Numbered from the stretch's first letter, positions 26,077 to 36,300 are shown. The stretch: DNA of 64,000 bases from Porphyromonadaceae bacterium UBA4277 (GCA_002395965.1 DGVT01000052.1:875-64874), one strand, 5' to 3'. A program made the numbers and translations. The notes: generated by a model not told the origin, from the letters alone.

Positions 26077-27312
26077 TTATTTATACAAGTAATACTTCGA
26101 CGACAAAGCCTTAAACGCCTCCACATCCTTGTTCCAGTAGTCGGCAATGTCTTCAACTCGGTAGCGGCGTGTGAAACGTTCACGAATTTCCTTGGTTCCG
26201 CACACCTTGTCGAACATTGCATAGCGCTTGGTGTTTTGCTCAAAGATTTTCACATCGGGATATAGCCGGTGCATTTCTTGCAAGAAATAGAACTGCGTCA
26301 AGGTCAAGTTGGCCTTATCGAAGTCGGTAATATACGTCTGCACACCATGCACCTCCTTTTTCTGCTGGTTCACATCCACGCTTGTCACAAAGAATGGTTT
26401 GACATTGATTGGGCGGAAATGCAGCCCCGGCAGATTGAGCGCGTTCATTGCATCACACACTTTGTCGGCTTCGGCCCATGTGGCACAAAACAGCTGGAAC
26501 GGCAACGTATAGCCTATGCCGGTGTTGAAGATGTAAAGTTCGCCGATTATGCCACTCAACGGGTAGAAGAATGCACTTTCTGGAGTGGGGATTTGCGGCG
26601 AGGGGAGCACCCACGGCATTCCGGTATCACGGAATTTCATGTCGCGTGTCCAGCCCTCCATCGGTATGACGGTGAGCCGCGCATGTCCCTTGATGTGATG
26701 CTCCTCATTGAGCAACGTGGCAAGCTCGCCCGGTGTGAGTCCATAGACATAGGGAATGCGATACTTGCTCACAAATGAGAAATAGCCATCCTCAACGAGG
26801 TTACCTTCGACTTTGTTGCCACCTAACGGATTAGGACGGTCGAGAACCATAAATTCCTTGTCGTTTTCGGCACAGGCTTCCATGCACACACCCATTGTGG
26901 CATAGAACGTGTAGCTGCGACAACCTATGTCCTGAATGTCATACACCAGCACATCGATGTCGCGAAGCATAGCCGGAGTGGGCTTATGCGTTTTGCCGTA
27001 CAATGAATACATCTTCACTCCCGTCTTGGCATCCACTTCATCGTTCACGGCATCGCCCGCATGAGCATTACCGCGCACACCATGTTCCGGGCCGAAAAGG
27101 GCCACCAGTTGCACACCGGGTGCCTCGTTAAGAATATCGACAGTGGATTTCAGGTTATTGTCGATGCCGCTGGGATTGGTTACCAGCCCCACTCGCTTGC
27201 CTTGCAGTTGAGCAAAGCCGCCGTCGCGCAAAACCTCTATACCCGGCTTGACCAAGGCCATAGAAGATTGCGCAATGATTAAAGTTATTATTGACAATAA
27301 AATACGTTTCAT
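26077..27312 (-). CDS. namZ: NamZ-type exo-beta-N-acetylmuramidase (DUF1343)
   Basis: A 411-residue exported protein with a signal peptide (residues 1-19) and the DUF1343 (GH171) domain. Landmarks are GLVTNPSGID, ALFGPEHGVRG, YDIQDIGCRSYTFYATM, VLDRPNPLGG and VPYVYGLTPGELA-like sequence. Family members from Bacillus subtilis and Tannerella forsythia release terminal MurNAc from the non-reducing end of peptidoglycan fragments. Here it would supply free MurNAc in the periplasm for import by the MurT-like protein. It overlaps the zeta-like kinase gene by 4 bp (ATGA) and lies 24 bp before the dehydrogenase gene. Confidence 0.85.
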   Translation of the reverse strand: MKRILLSIITLIIAQSSMALVKPGIEVLRDGGFAQLQGKRVGLVTNPSGIDNNLKSTVDILNEAPGVQLVALFGPEHGVRGNAHAGDAVNDEVDAKTGVKMYSLYGKTHKPTPAMLRDIDVLVYDIQDIGCRSYTFYATMGVCMEACAENDKEFMVLDRPNPLGGNKVEGNLVEDGYFSFVSKYRIPYVYGLTPGELATLLNEEHHIKGHARLTVIPMEGWTRDMKFRDTGMPWVLPSPQIPTPESAFFYPLSGIIGELYIFNTGIGYTLPFQLFCATWAEADKVCDAMNALNLPGLHFRPINVKPFFVTSVDVNQQKKEVHGVQTYITDFDKANLTLTQFYFLQEMHRLYPDVKIFEQNTKRYAMFDKVCGTKEIRERFTRRYRVEDIADYWNKDVEAFKALSSKYYLYK

Positions 27313-28115
27313 ATTCTTCCTTTGATTATCTCCTTTATATCTACTTCTACAGGTGTATATTCGACATTTCTGTTCTTTAACCCCGGATTCTTCTCCAGCA
27401 CTTCACGGGCACGCACCCAGATAGGACTTCCCGCATTATTGGTCATTACCACAAGTTCATCGTGCAGTGCACATTCCTTAATCATTTCCAGGACTGCTTC
27501 GTTACATTCATCTATAAATTTGTGGTCAAAATCATTAAGATAACATTCATGATTCTCCATTATAAAACCTTCTGCTTCAACAGTTGAAAAATTATCGCCC
27601 TTAACACCTTTTTGACACAACTTATATGTGCCATTGACATATTCATAAATACTCCATGTATTTACTATGGGTATAAACAACTCTTTTAAATTCTTTAAGC
27701 CCAGGTAATATCTGCGAATTACAACATCATCGGGTACATAATGTCCTCCATTTTTCACTCGATGAGAAACACGAATGATTGCCATTTCAGGTGAAGGCAA
27801 ATAAAAGAAGTATAACTTAACGACATAGCCAAGCGACTGAGCTTGCAAAACTAAATTGCGATAGCTACGGGTTGCCAGTGTTGTTTCAATGGCAAATGTC
27901 TCTCCTTTTTCCATCAAATCGTGAATTCGTTCAAGCATCAATCTGCCAGCCAATAACGCGACTTTTTCAGGATTAAAAGGGGATAAACCTTTTGCAATTT
28001 CATCGGCATTCACCCAATTTTCGCAGTGAAAAAGCGACGGTAAAAAACGTTTTGATGCTGTCGTCTTTCCCGCTCCATTGCAACCGGCTATAATATATAG
28101 AATCTTCTCAGCCAT
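27309..28115 (-). CDS. Zeta-toxin-like P-loop kinase (COG4185) in the salvage operon
   Basis: A 268-residue cytoplasmic P-loop protein. Walker A is AGCNGAGKTTASK at residues 10-22, followed by NADEIAKGLSPFNPEKVA, a GETFAIETTLATRSY strand and a conserved VSHRVKNGGHYVPDDVVIRR arginine-rich segment, all as in COG4185 zeta-toxin-like ATPases. A C-terminal extension of about 90 residues follows (ECNEAVLEMIKECALHDE onward). Zeta toxins phosphorylate UDP-GlcNAc, so a kinase of this fold between ampG and namZ may act on an amino sugar or UDP-sugar. I see no separate antitoxin gene. An ATG at 28187 would run 56 bp into ampG; 28115 (MAEKILYI) leaves a 16 bp gap. Confidence 0.75.
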   Translation of the reverse strand: MAEKILYIIAGCNGAGKTTASKRFLPSLFHCENWVNADEIAKGLSPFNPEKVALLAGRLMLERIHDLMEKGETFAIETTLATRSYRNLVLQAQSLGYVVKLYFFYLPSPEMAIIRVSHRVKNGGHYVPDDVVIRRYYLGLKNLKELFIPIVNTWSIYEYVNGTYKLCQKGVKGDNFSTVEAEGFIMENHECYLNDFDHKFIDECNEAVLEMIKECALHDELVVMTNNAGSPIWVRAREVLEKNPGLKNRNVEYTPVEVDIKEIIKGRI

Positions 28116-28131
28116 GTAAGTTATCGCTGTT

Positions 28132-29460
28132 TTACTTGCGTCCGTAATCAGGGTCGATTTTCTTATCAACAAAGTAGGTAACCACAAGAGTGGCTATGCA
28201 ACAAGCCATCACCATCCAGAAGAAATTCACATAACCTATAGCCTCCTGAATGTAGCCAGCCACGAAGCCCGGCAGCATCATGCTCAAAGCCATAAACGCC
28301 GTGCAGATGGCATAATGCGAAGTCTTGAACTCACCTTCGCTAAAGTACATCATATACAGCATGTAGGCAGTGAAGCCAAACCCGTAGCCAAATTGCTCGA
28401 TAGCCACTGCTATTGATATTACCCACACATTAGTGGGCTGTGCTATAGCCAAATACACAAACGTCAGGCATGGCAATGTCATGCAGGCAGCATTCACCCA
28501 CAGCGAGGCTTTCAGCCCCACACGCGAGGCATAAATGCCACCTAATATGCCACCTATGGTTAGCGCCAGCACACCAAAGGTGCCATAAACCAGCCCCACA
28601 GTCTCGGTGGTCAGTTCCAGGCCTCCCTCGGCATGAGAATGCACAAGGAAAGGCATGCACAACTTGATCAAGAAGCCCTCGGGCAGACGATAAAGCAACA
28701 TGAATGCTATGGCAAGTAGCACTGCCGGTTTCTTGACAAATGTCACAAACGACGACATAAACTCCCTCACGCCTGTAGCAAACCCCACATCGCCCGTGAC
28801 ACGCGGCTTATCATCGGACGAATGTGGCAATGCAAAGATGTGATAAAGCGTAATTAACAAGAAAATTACGGCACTCACTCCAAGCGTGATTTGCCATGAC
28901 AGCGGTATGTCGTGAGTGTTGCTTTCAATCAGCCCGGCTATGAACACGAGCACACCCTGACCAAAGATTGAGGCAATGCGATAGAACACACTGCGAATGC
29001 CTATGAACGCTGCCTGACTACTGGTGCTGTGAGCCAGCATATAGTAGCCGTCGGCTGCTATGTCGTGAGTAGCACTGGCAAATGCTGCTATGATGAATAG
29101 CACCAGCGTGAAAGTGAACATGCTGATGGGCGTGTGACCCGTGGCTATGGTTGGGGCATCGGGCTTAGGCAAGGTGAAAGTGAGCAAGAGCATCATGGCA
29201 GTCATGAGCACCTGCATGGCGATTATCCACCAGCGCTTTGTCTTGACCACGTCAACAATAGGACTCCACAACCCCTTGAGAAACCAAGGGAAATAAAGCA
29301 ACGTGGTGAAGAACGACATATCACCATTGGGCACACCCATCTTGGTGAACATCATCACCGATATGTTATTAACCACAAAATATGGCACGCCCTCGGCAAA
29401 ATAGAGCGTCGGCACCCACCACCACGGGGTGCGCTGCGAGAGTTTTTCGGTTGTATTCAT
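28132..29460 (-). CDS. ampG: AmpG-family muropeptide permease
   Basis: A 442-residue inner-membrane MFS carrier with about 12 helices. The start WWWVPTLYFAEGVPYFVVNN and the PWFLKGLWSPIVDVVKTKRWW loop are typical of AmpG, which imports anhydro-muropeptides or peptidoglycan disaccharides from the periplasm. Also visible are ASATHDIAADGYYMLAH and GYGFGFTAYMLYMMYFSEG. It sits 4 bp after the SpoIID-domain gene and 16 bp before the zeta-like kinase gene. Length is close to the AmpG norm, without extra domains. Confidence 0.9.
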   Translation of the reverse strand: MNTTEKLSQRTPWWWVPTLYFAEGVPYFVVNNISVMMFTKMGVPNGDMSFFTTLLYFPWFLKGLWSPIVDVVKTKRWWIIAMQVLMTAMMLLLTFTLPKPDAPTIATGHTPISMFTFTLVLFIIAAFASATHDIAADGYYMLAHSTSSQAAFIGIRSVFYRIASIFGQGVLVFIAGLIESNTHDIPLSWQITLGVSAVIFLLITLYHIFALPHSSDDKPRVTGDVGFATGVREFMSSFVTFVKKPAVLLAIAFMLLYRLPEGFLIKLCMPFLVHSHAEGGLELTTETVGLVYGTFGVLALTIGGILGGIYASRVGLKASLWVNAACMTLPCLTFVYLAIAQPTNVWVISIAVAIEQFGYGFGFTAYMLYMMYFSEGEFKTSHYAICTAFMALSMMLPGFVAGYIQEAIGYVNFFWMVMACCIATLVVTYFVDKKIDPDYGRK

Positions 29461-29464
29461 AGGT

Positions 29465-30841
29465 TTAATACTTTGTTTCTAATTCAGCTCCAATGAAATA
29501 ATGCAACAGGATTTGCTTGTAATTATACCCTTTAGCTCCCATGACGGCTGCTCCTATCTGGCACAGCCCCACGCCATGTCCCCATCCGGCACCGCGCAAG
29601 ACGAATTTGGCAGGGTAGCCCTCAGCGTCGATGTCATGCCGCTCGACGACAAACGCCGAGCTATAAAGGGCACTTTCACTCAAGGCATAACGAATGGCAA
29701 GTTCCTTGCCTATTACCTTTGTCAGCTTCTCGCCCACAATCTTCATCTTATACAGGCGGCCACTGGTGCCACGCGCCACCGGCTGCAGGTCCTTAACACG
29801 GCCATAGTCGTCGCCGGTGCGACGCCTGATGAGGTCGGCAAGCTGCTCTTGAGAGTATTCCACTCGCCAGCGATAGAAGTCGGCAGTCTCCTGGTCGTAG
29901 TCGTTGAGCACTTGCGACAACACATTTTTATCGGTCGTGTTACAGAAAGCCCTGGGCGAAGTGAGAATCCATTCCTCGGCCTGATCTTCACGAGTCAAAT
30001 CGGGGAAATTCATTTCATCTTCACTATCGCGGCGGGCTTCGAGATAACGATGATGCTCATCTTCCCAGCAGTTTTCAAACTCCTCAAGCACACCGCCACA
30101 CGATTTGCTGAAGCGGGCATCACACAACTCGCCATCGTGAACGAGCACCTGCCCCCATGTCGATTTTATTGCTTCCTTCACAGCATCGGTCGAGGCCCTG
30201 GTAATGCCTTGGTAACGCTGGCAATGGTCGTCGGCACAGACGTCATAGTTCACATGGTCGTCACGATCCCACCATCTGATAAGTTCGTCTCCGCTATCGG
30301 CTGCCGCTTTGATAACCGGAGCCGCATCGCCGAGCACGTCAAGCCCATTGCCGGCTGCAGGCGCAGGTTTCTGCATCTGAGCCAGCAACCAGCTTCTTGA
30401 AATCACGGCATGAGCCTTGAGGAGCTCTAACGATGCTGTTGCACTCATTTCGCTCGAAATCACGCTTTCAAGGTAATCTTCAACCGACACTACGTTTATG
30501 GCTGTTATCTTGTTACCCTCGATTAGGCACTGAAGTGCACCCTTGAACGTCTGGTCCTCCTGTCGGCGCCAGTGAAAACTTACACCGATAGTCACGTTAC
30601 GGATTGTAAATGAGCAATCGGCCGAAGAGGGAATGAAATTTACCGACTTCCCCATGCTGGAAAGGCCATTATCGGTGACTAACTCAATCATATTGTCACC
30701 ATTAACCTGAACGGTTTGGTCACCAGTTATCTCACATCTGCCTTCTAAGGTAAATGCGCCGTTGAAACGCAGGCAAATCTTGTCGGGCGAGCTCACGATT
30801 CCCACTCGCACCTGCGGCACATTATTTTCATTAGTTATCAT
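29465..30841 (-). CDS. SpoIID/LytB-domain protein lacking a signal peptide
   Basis: A 458-residue protein. Residues about 100-450 form the SpoIID/LytB domain: VEDYLESVISSEMSATAS contains the catalytic-type Glu of SpoIID, KAHAVISRSWLLAQ follows, and GAGWGHGVGLCQIGAAVMG is the C-terminal signature. SpoIID of Bacillus is a lytic transglycosylase acting on peptide-free glycan; LytB enhances an amidase. The N-terminus MITNENNVPQVRVGIVS has no signal peptide or membrane helix, and the start is fixed by a 4 bp overlap with the preceding gene. The protein is therefore predicted to be cytosolic, an odd place for a wall hydrolase unless it acts on imported muropeptides. Confidence 0.85.
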   Translation of the reverse strand: MITNENNVPQVRVGIVSSPDKICLRFNGAFTLEGRCEITGDQTVQVNGDNMIELVTDNGLSSMGKSVNFIPSSADCSFTIRNVTIGVSFHWRRQEDQTFKGALQCLIEGNKITAINVVSVEDYLESVISSEMSATASLELLKAHAVISRSWLLAQMQKPAPAAGNGLDVLGDAAPVIKAAADSGDELIRWWDRDDHVNYDVCADDHCQRYQGITRASTDAVKEAIKSTWGQVLVHDGELCDARFSKSCGGVLEEFENCWEDEHHRYLEARRDSEDEMNFPDLTREDQAEEWILTSPRAFCNTTDKNVLSQVLNDYDQETADFYRWRVEYSQEQLADLIRRRTGDDYGRVKDLQPVARGTSGRLYKMKIVGEKLTKVIGKELAIRYALSESALYSSAFVVERHDIDAEGYPAKFVLRGAGWGHGVGLCQIGAAVMGAKGYNYKQILLHYFIGAELETKY

Positions 30842-31812
30842 AGTGATTTAGCCTTAAAATAATTATCAATTATCGATACTGCCGTGGCATTGTCGATACA
30901 CAACTCATCATAAAGTTTCTGTAGCACAGGGGCTGTGAGGCGGTCATAGTCTTCTTTCACGGCAATGACCCACAATCCTCCCATTTCGGTACTTGCAGGA
31001 CTCAGGAGCATCTTTCCTTCGCCCCGGCCATAACAATCGGGGCGATGCTTGCGACGTGGCACCACCACAAGGTAATACTCGCCATCGGCTACCCAGCACA
31101 GCAGGTTTTGCATGGGTTCGTCCATTTGGCCGCTCGACATCATCATGGCCACTTGCAACCGGGCAAAGTAGAGTTCGGCCTGAACCTGCTGCTCGCTCTT
31201 AATCATGAACAAAAATCTTCCAAATCGCTGGGAATAGGCTATAAAGCCCTCATCGTTTCCCTCTATGCGATTCTCATCGGGCCATGCCAGTTCGTTCATC
31301 ACCTCGTCGCACAGCGGCATAATACCCTTCATGCCGGCCTGGTAATGAAAGTGGTGGGGTGCCGACGCACCACATCGCGGACCATTATAAAAAATCACAT
31401 AGTCTTGCAATTCACGGGCTAAGGCAAACATATCACCCACCCTGCGCGGGTCGTAAAGGCTCTGCGCGACATGCTCGGTGGCCGAAATGGTGAGGTGACG
31501 GGGGAAAATGGGGTAAGGGTTGACTTGAATCTTATACCTTCCACTTCCCCACTCCACCATTTCCTGCTCTGCCGGCTGCCCCGAGCGGCAAAGGAAACAG
31601 GGCCTTGCAGCAAGCGCGGCAGCATCGACAGGTGCTTCGGCCGAGCGTCTGCGCTCAGGATTATACTCAAGCACAACAAGGCTCTCGCCGAGTGGCAAGT
31701 CGCGCACTTGAGCATTGTCGAGAGCGGCATAGTTGCTGCAAGCGAGCGGCCAGTTGTCCTTCTGCCGCATTTCAAGTGCCTCTACCTGTTGAGCTAATGA
31801 TTTCGTCGTCAT
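30838..31812 (-). CDS. DUF4922 / GalT-like nucleotidyltransferase-fold protein
   Basis: A 324-residue cytoplasmic protein of the HIT/GalT superfamily. It carries a CFLC motif (about residue 73) like the Cys pair of the GalT zinc site, PYPIFPRHLTI, and near residue 170 HHFHYQAG, which contains the HxHxQ catalytic motif of GalT and Ap4A phosphorylase. The second half repeats the fold loosely and includes VVVPRRKHRPD. HxHxQ enzymes transfer nucleotides through a His-NMP intermediate. Within a salvage operon, nucleotidyl transfer to a sugar 1-phosphate is an attractive but untested idea. It overlaps the SpoIID gene by 4 bp and follows the GT2 gene by 31 bp. Confidence 0.7.
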   Translation of the reverse strand: MTTKSLAQQVEALEMRQKDNWPLACSNYAALDNAQVRDLPLGESLVVLEYNPERRRSAEAPVDAAALAARPCFLCRSGQPAEQEMVEWGSGRYKIQVNPYPIFPRHLTISATEHVAQSLYDPRRVGDMFALARELQDYVIFYNGPRCGASAPHHFHYQAGMKGIMPLCDEVMNELAWPDENRIEGNDEGFIAYSQRFGRFLFMIKSEQQVQAELYFARLQVAMMMSSGQMDEPMQNLLCWVADGEYYLVVVPRRKHRPDCYGRGEGKMLLSPASTEMGGLWVIAVKEDYDRLTAPVLQKLYDELCIDNATAVSIIDNYFKAKSL

Positions 31813-31843
31813 GACTTTCGGGAGAATGACTATGTAATTCTCG

Positions 31844-33328
31844 TTATTTCTTGTTCATTGCCACACGAGCCTGAAGCTCCCATGTGCGGATGCGATCCTT
31901 ATACAGATTGTTACGGTTCATCTTTTCCACATCCAAGCTGGCATCGCTGTTATCGTCCCAGCGACGGCACAGATACACAGGCTCATAGACACGGCCTATC
32001 TGATAGGTGCGTGATATGTTCAGCCCTAAAGCATAATCCTCGCCATAGCTGGTGTTAGGAATTTTCACGTCGCGCAACACAGGTGTGTAGAAAGCTCGCG
32101 GAGCACCCAGCCCGTTGATGCGAAGGGCATTGTTGCGGCCATTCTCGGGAGTCCACTCCTTGTGGTCGATAATGCCGGGAGCTATCATGTTGAGATTGAT
32201 ATCGGTCATCATATAGGTGCCCACCACCATGGCCACATTCTGCTCATAGAAGGCGTTGACCATCGTCTGAAGGGTGTTTTCGTCTTTATACATGTCGTCG
32301 CTGTCGAGCTGAACGATGAATTTTCCGGCTTTCTCGTGATGTGCGGCCAGGTTCCAATAGCCACCGATGCCCATGTCATAGTAGTCGGCAATGATGTGAA
32401 TTAACCGCGGGTCGTCGTATTGGGCAATCGCTTCGCGGGTTCCGTCGGTCGAGAAGTTGTCAACCACCATGAGATTGAACTTGAACGTAGTGTTTTGTTT
32501 CAACACCGAGTCGATGGCATCACGTATGGTGCGAATGCGGTTGCGCACGGGAATCATTACCGTGGCTTCAACCTCAAAGTTTCCGTCATTGAACTCAATG
32601 TGCTTGAAATTGGGCACCATCTTGCCGTCAACTTCCACCTCGGGGGGCAGATAGCCGCCTATTTCCTTCAGATGCTCGGTGCAAGCCTTCTCCATCTCGA
32701 TTTGGCGACCACGGTTGCGCGGATCCACATAATCAAAAATCTTTTCACCGCTCTTGCGTGTGTCAAGCTCTACGTCGCTGTAGAGGAACTCGTTGATATG
32801 GGTTATGGCTGCAAACTGGCTCAACTTCAGGCGGTGGTCATAAAGCCCGGCAAACTCATAGTCGGCCTTCATGGCTGCTGCGGCCTTCTTGAAACAAGCG
32901 GCACAATAGAACAATACCGACCCAAAGTCGAAATCATCTCGCAACGAGCCGAACTGATAATCAATCACCGGGGCCTTGTCGGCACCATTTTCGGTCACGT
33001 TATAATGGTCGGCATACATCATCCCGCTATTGCTGTCATCGGCCAGCTTGACAAAGCGCTCGATGGCAAAGGGGGCAAATTTCAGTGTGTCGTACTTTGT
33101 GTAGAGCATCACATAGTCGGCATCGGCTTTTTGTGCAATAGCCTGCATGGTTGACGAGGCATTCAGCGCACTCACTTTGATTATTTCACAACCGTCGATT
33201 GAGCCGGCACTATCATTATTCGCCAGCAAATAGATTTTGTTAACCAAGTCGTTAGCCTTAAGGTTTTCGATAGTGGGCAATGCTTGCTCAGCATTTGCAA
33301 ACGGGATGAAACAGTTAATTCTTGCCAT
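31844..33328 (-). CDS. GT2-family glycosyltransferase with a degenerate second GT-A domain
   Basis: A 494-residue protein without a signal peptide or obvious membrane helix. The C-terminal half (about 250-480) is a full GT-A domain: VEATVMIPVRNRIRTIRDAI, LMVVDNFSTDGT, the DxD-type metal site QLDSDDMYKD, and GEDYAL before the acceptor region. The N-terminal 220 residues resemble a second GT-A fold (INCFIPFANAEQALPTIENL) with the metal motif replaced by weaker residues. Such enzymes move sugars from nucleotide donors. Its reason for being second in the salvage operon is not clear. Confidence 0.8.
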   Translation of the reverse strand: MARINCFIPFANAEQALPTIENLKANDLVNKIYLLANNDSAGSIDGCEIIKVSALNASSTMQAIAQKADADYVMLYTKYDTLKFAPFAIERFVKLADDSNSGMMYADHYNVTENGADKAPVIDYQFGSLRDDFDFGSVLFYCAACFKKAAAAMKADYEFAGLYDHRLKLSQFAAITHINEFLYSDVELDTRKSGEKIFDYVDPRNRGRQIEMEKACTEHLKEIGGYLPPEVEVDGKMVPNFKHIEFNDGNFEVEATVMIPVRNRIRTIRDAIDSVLKQNTTFKFNLMVVDNFSTDGTREAIAQYDDPRLIHIIADYYDMGIGGYWNLAAHHEKAGKFIVQLDSDDMYKDENTLQTMVNAFYEQNVAMVVGTYMMTDINLNMIAPGIIDHKEWTPENGRNNALRINGLGAPRAFYTPVLRDVKIPNTSYGEDYALGLNISRTYQIGRVYEPVYLCRRWDDNSDASLDVEKMNRNNLYKDRIRTWELQARVAMNKK

Positions 33329-33365
33329 AATATATTCTATTTAATTATAATAATCTTCAATTTTT

Positions 33366-33382
33366 GCAAGTTGTTAACTTGC
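33366..33382. repeat. Perfect 7-bp inverted repeat between amidase and GT2 genes
   Basis: GCAAGTT, a 3-base loop, then AACTTGC, centred 46 bp upstream of the GT2 start. There is no T run on the minus strand, so it is not an intrinsic terminator. It could be an operator, an RNA processing site or chance. Confidence 0.35.
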
Positions 33383-33396
33383 TCACTGGTTAGTGT

Positions 33397-36300
33397 TTAT
33401 CGCGAGAAGAATGAGAGGATTTGCTTCATGAGCGCGTCACGTTGCGACTGCTGGGTCATAACTTCAAACGGAAATCCCATGACCACTGTGCGATAGCCCA
33501 CACGGTCGCTGGCTATGGCAGCTGGAATGTTGTTCTCGCTATATCTCATCAGTGTGGTGCCATTGCTGTCGCTTGCCTTGATGGCATCGGGCGACTCCAC
33601 GGCATATAGCTTTGCATTTAACTCATTGCAGAACGTCAGCTTGTCGCCATCGGTAAATTGCATGAATGGCGTGGTAACGGTATAAGCCTCACCACGCAGT
33701 GTTGCACAGCGATCCACCCACTTGTAGCCAAGCACATTCTCGGCAAATGCCACTTCGGCTTCGCTTGGATGATCTTTGTCCCAGATGTCGGTACCGACGT
33801 ATGCTCCCGAGGCCAGCACATTGCCACCGGCACGGGTGAATGCTCTCACAGCCTCGCGCAAGGCAGGACTGAACGTGCGATAACGCGAAGGCACTGCCCC
33901 ACGACCCACTTTCACCTCCTTCTGCTTGCCGAGTATCAAGTCGAGCGTGGCATAGCCACCGAGCTCATTAGGATCGTTCTCAACCGATGCAAGGCTTGTT
34001 GAGACAAAGCTGTAACCGGCTTTCATTATCGAGGCGCCATGCACTGTAGTATAGTCGAATGTGTTTCCGGCTATCACCTCGGTCTCATGATTGCTCCTGC
34101 ATGCCCCGAAGCCCGGAGCATCATCGTCGCGCCATGGCAATTTGCGACGGAACTCATGCTGTGCCCCTAAATAGTTGATTTGTTCAACATATGGCACACC
34201 ATGATCTTTACTGTCGTAGAACCCCGCTATAGAATCGCCATCGAACCAGTCGGGCCCGCTGATGCGAGTAAAGCCATTGACCACGAGCACTGTGCCCTTG
34301 CTGTGAGGAGCCACGCCGAGCGAAAGCGTCTCGCTGGGGAAGCTGCGGCCGCCATCGTTCACGGCTATAATGCGATAGCTGTGAATTTCGTGATCGGTGA
34401 TGTTTACCACATGGCGCGGGTCGGGTGTGACGGCAATTTCCTTGAAGCCACCACCTCCCACGCGCTCACACACTATATATTTCTTAGCCTGGGCACGGTC
34501 GCTAAGTTCATCGGCGGTGGGCTGCCATGTGAGCAGAAACGAGCCCGGCACCGACGCCTCACGAATGCTGAACGAATTCACTGCAAGCGGCTGCACTTCA
34601 TAGTCACGATGGTCACGCTGGGCAATGAACTTCAGAATACCCTTGTAGATTGAGCGGCTCACATCGAAGCGGAATTGCGGATCGAGGCCATACTTCATGT
34701 CGGCAAAGTTCTGATGCGAAAGCAGCTCCATGAGCAGGGCAGGCACTTCGGGCACGCGGGCTTCATAGTACGACTTGTCCCACATGCCACGGCGCGTCCA
34801 GTTGGGTTCATACTTTTTGCGAATGTCGTTCACAACCTCGGTCGAGACCAAATTTGCAAACTGGCGCGATATTTCACGCGGTGTTCCGTTGGCATATTTT
34901 CCGAAATTCTTTCCATTGGCCTTGGTGCAATATATCAGCAGCGTGCCTATGATGTCGTCGTTGGTGGTGGTTCCGGCATCGGTGTGCAGGCAGAACGACA
35001 CATCCACGGGAATCTTAAGACCCGGCTTCCCGGGGAGCACGTCGCTGCCACCGGCCAGATAATTCACCCACTCGCCACGGCTGCGATAGTCGTCGGTGTA
35101 GTCGTTGATGCCATTGCTGGTGCTGTAAACCTGATGCGGGAAACCGGCCCACTGCAAGTAGTAGCGCGACCCGAGGTGGAACCAGGGATGGTCGCCACTG
35201 CTCATATACTTATATTCCACGCCTTCCTTGCCAAGATACTTTTCATTTTCCTGCTCGGCTGCAAGGCGTTTGTTCTCGTCGGTTGGTAAAGCCACGCGGC
35301 GCACGATGTTACCCTTGCCACCGCCCACACGCACGGCATCGGCCGTCACCACGCCGTTTTTCGTCTCGCTATAGTTGGTCAGCGTCACTGCATCCTTATT
35401 CATGCCCTTGGCAAAGTGGAACGAGCCTAAATACACCCACACGCCGCCGCCCATGGTCTGATCGACCTTGAACTTTTTTGTCCCGTTAAGCGAGTTGACC
35501 GTATAAACGGCGTCGCTCACGCTATTTGGCAACGACTTGTAAGAAATATATAGTGCAAAAGTTCCCTCCTCGGGCATGTCCACGTCCCATGAGGCTGTAG
35601 AAAGTTTCTTCTTATCTTTTTCCTTGACCGCATCCACCTGGCGGAAAGTGCCCTCGGCAAACGGGTTTTCAAAGTCCTTGTAAGTCTCGCGAGCATAGGC
35701 AAAGCCTGCTGCCTTGCCTGTCTCCCACTTCTTCTTTCCGTTATGCTCGCGATAGCTGTGCTGCGCCTCACCGGCATCGTTGTCAACCACCACGCCAAAG
35801 TTGTGGGTGTCGCGCTCGCGGGCATCCCACACATAGGCGCCGGCATTCTCGAGCATGGGCATGAGGTAAGGAATTATATAGCTGTGGGTGTACATGTCTT
35901 CCACCGTCTGGAACATGCGTGCCCGCTGCCATTCCCATCGGTTGAGATATGGCTCGAAATACCACCCATGGCTCGGCCACAAGGCCACGATATTGCCGTC
36001 GAGGGCACGGCTGTAATGGCGGTTAGGATCCACCTCGGTTATGAAGGGGGCATGCGAACGCTTGTAGGCATCGTCATAGGTCGTGAAATACTCATTAATA
36101 TCATTGCCTGCAATCTTCAGTTCCACATCGAGATTGCCATAAGGCTGCCCTAAGGCTTGCTTAATGTTTTTCTTGAGCTCGTATATCGAAGCCACAGTAA
36201 ATGGCACATCACCGTAATTCTCGCTAAGGTCAACTATAGCATCATCACCATCGATGGTGACCGAGAGCACCTTCAACTCACCGATGCCCATGTTTTGCGG

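Noticed and set aside
28116..28187. Longer start for the zeta-like kinase
   Set aside because: The 24 extra residues would be encoded inside the 3' end of ampG and do not match the family, whose members start just before the P-loop.
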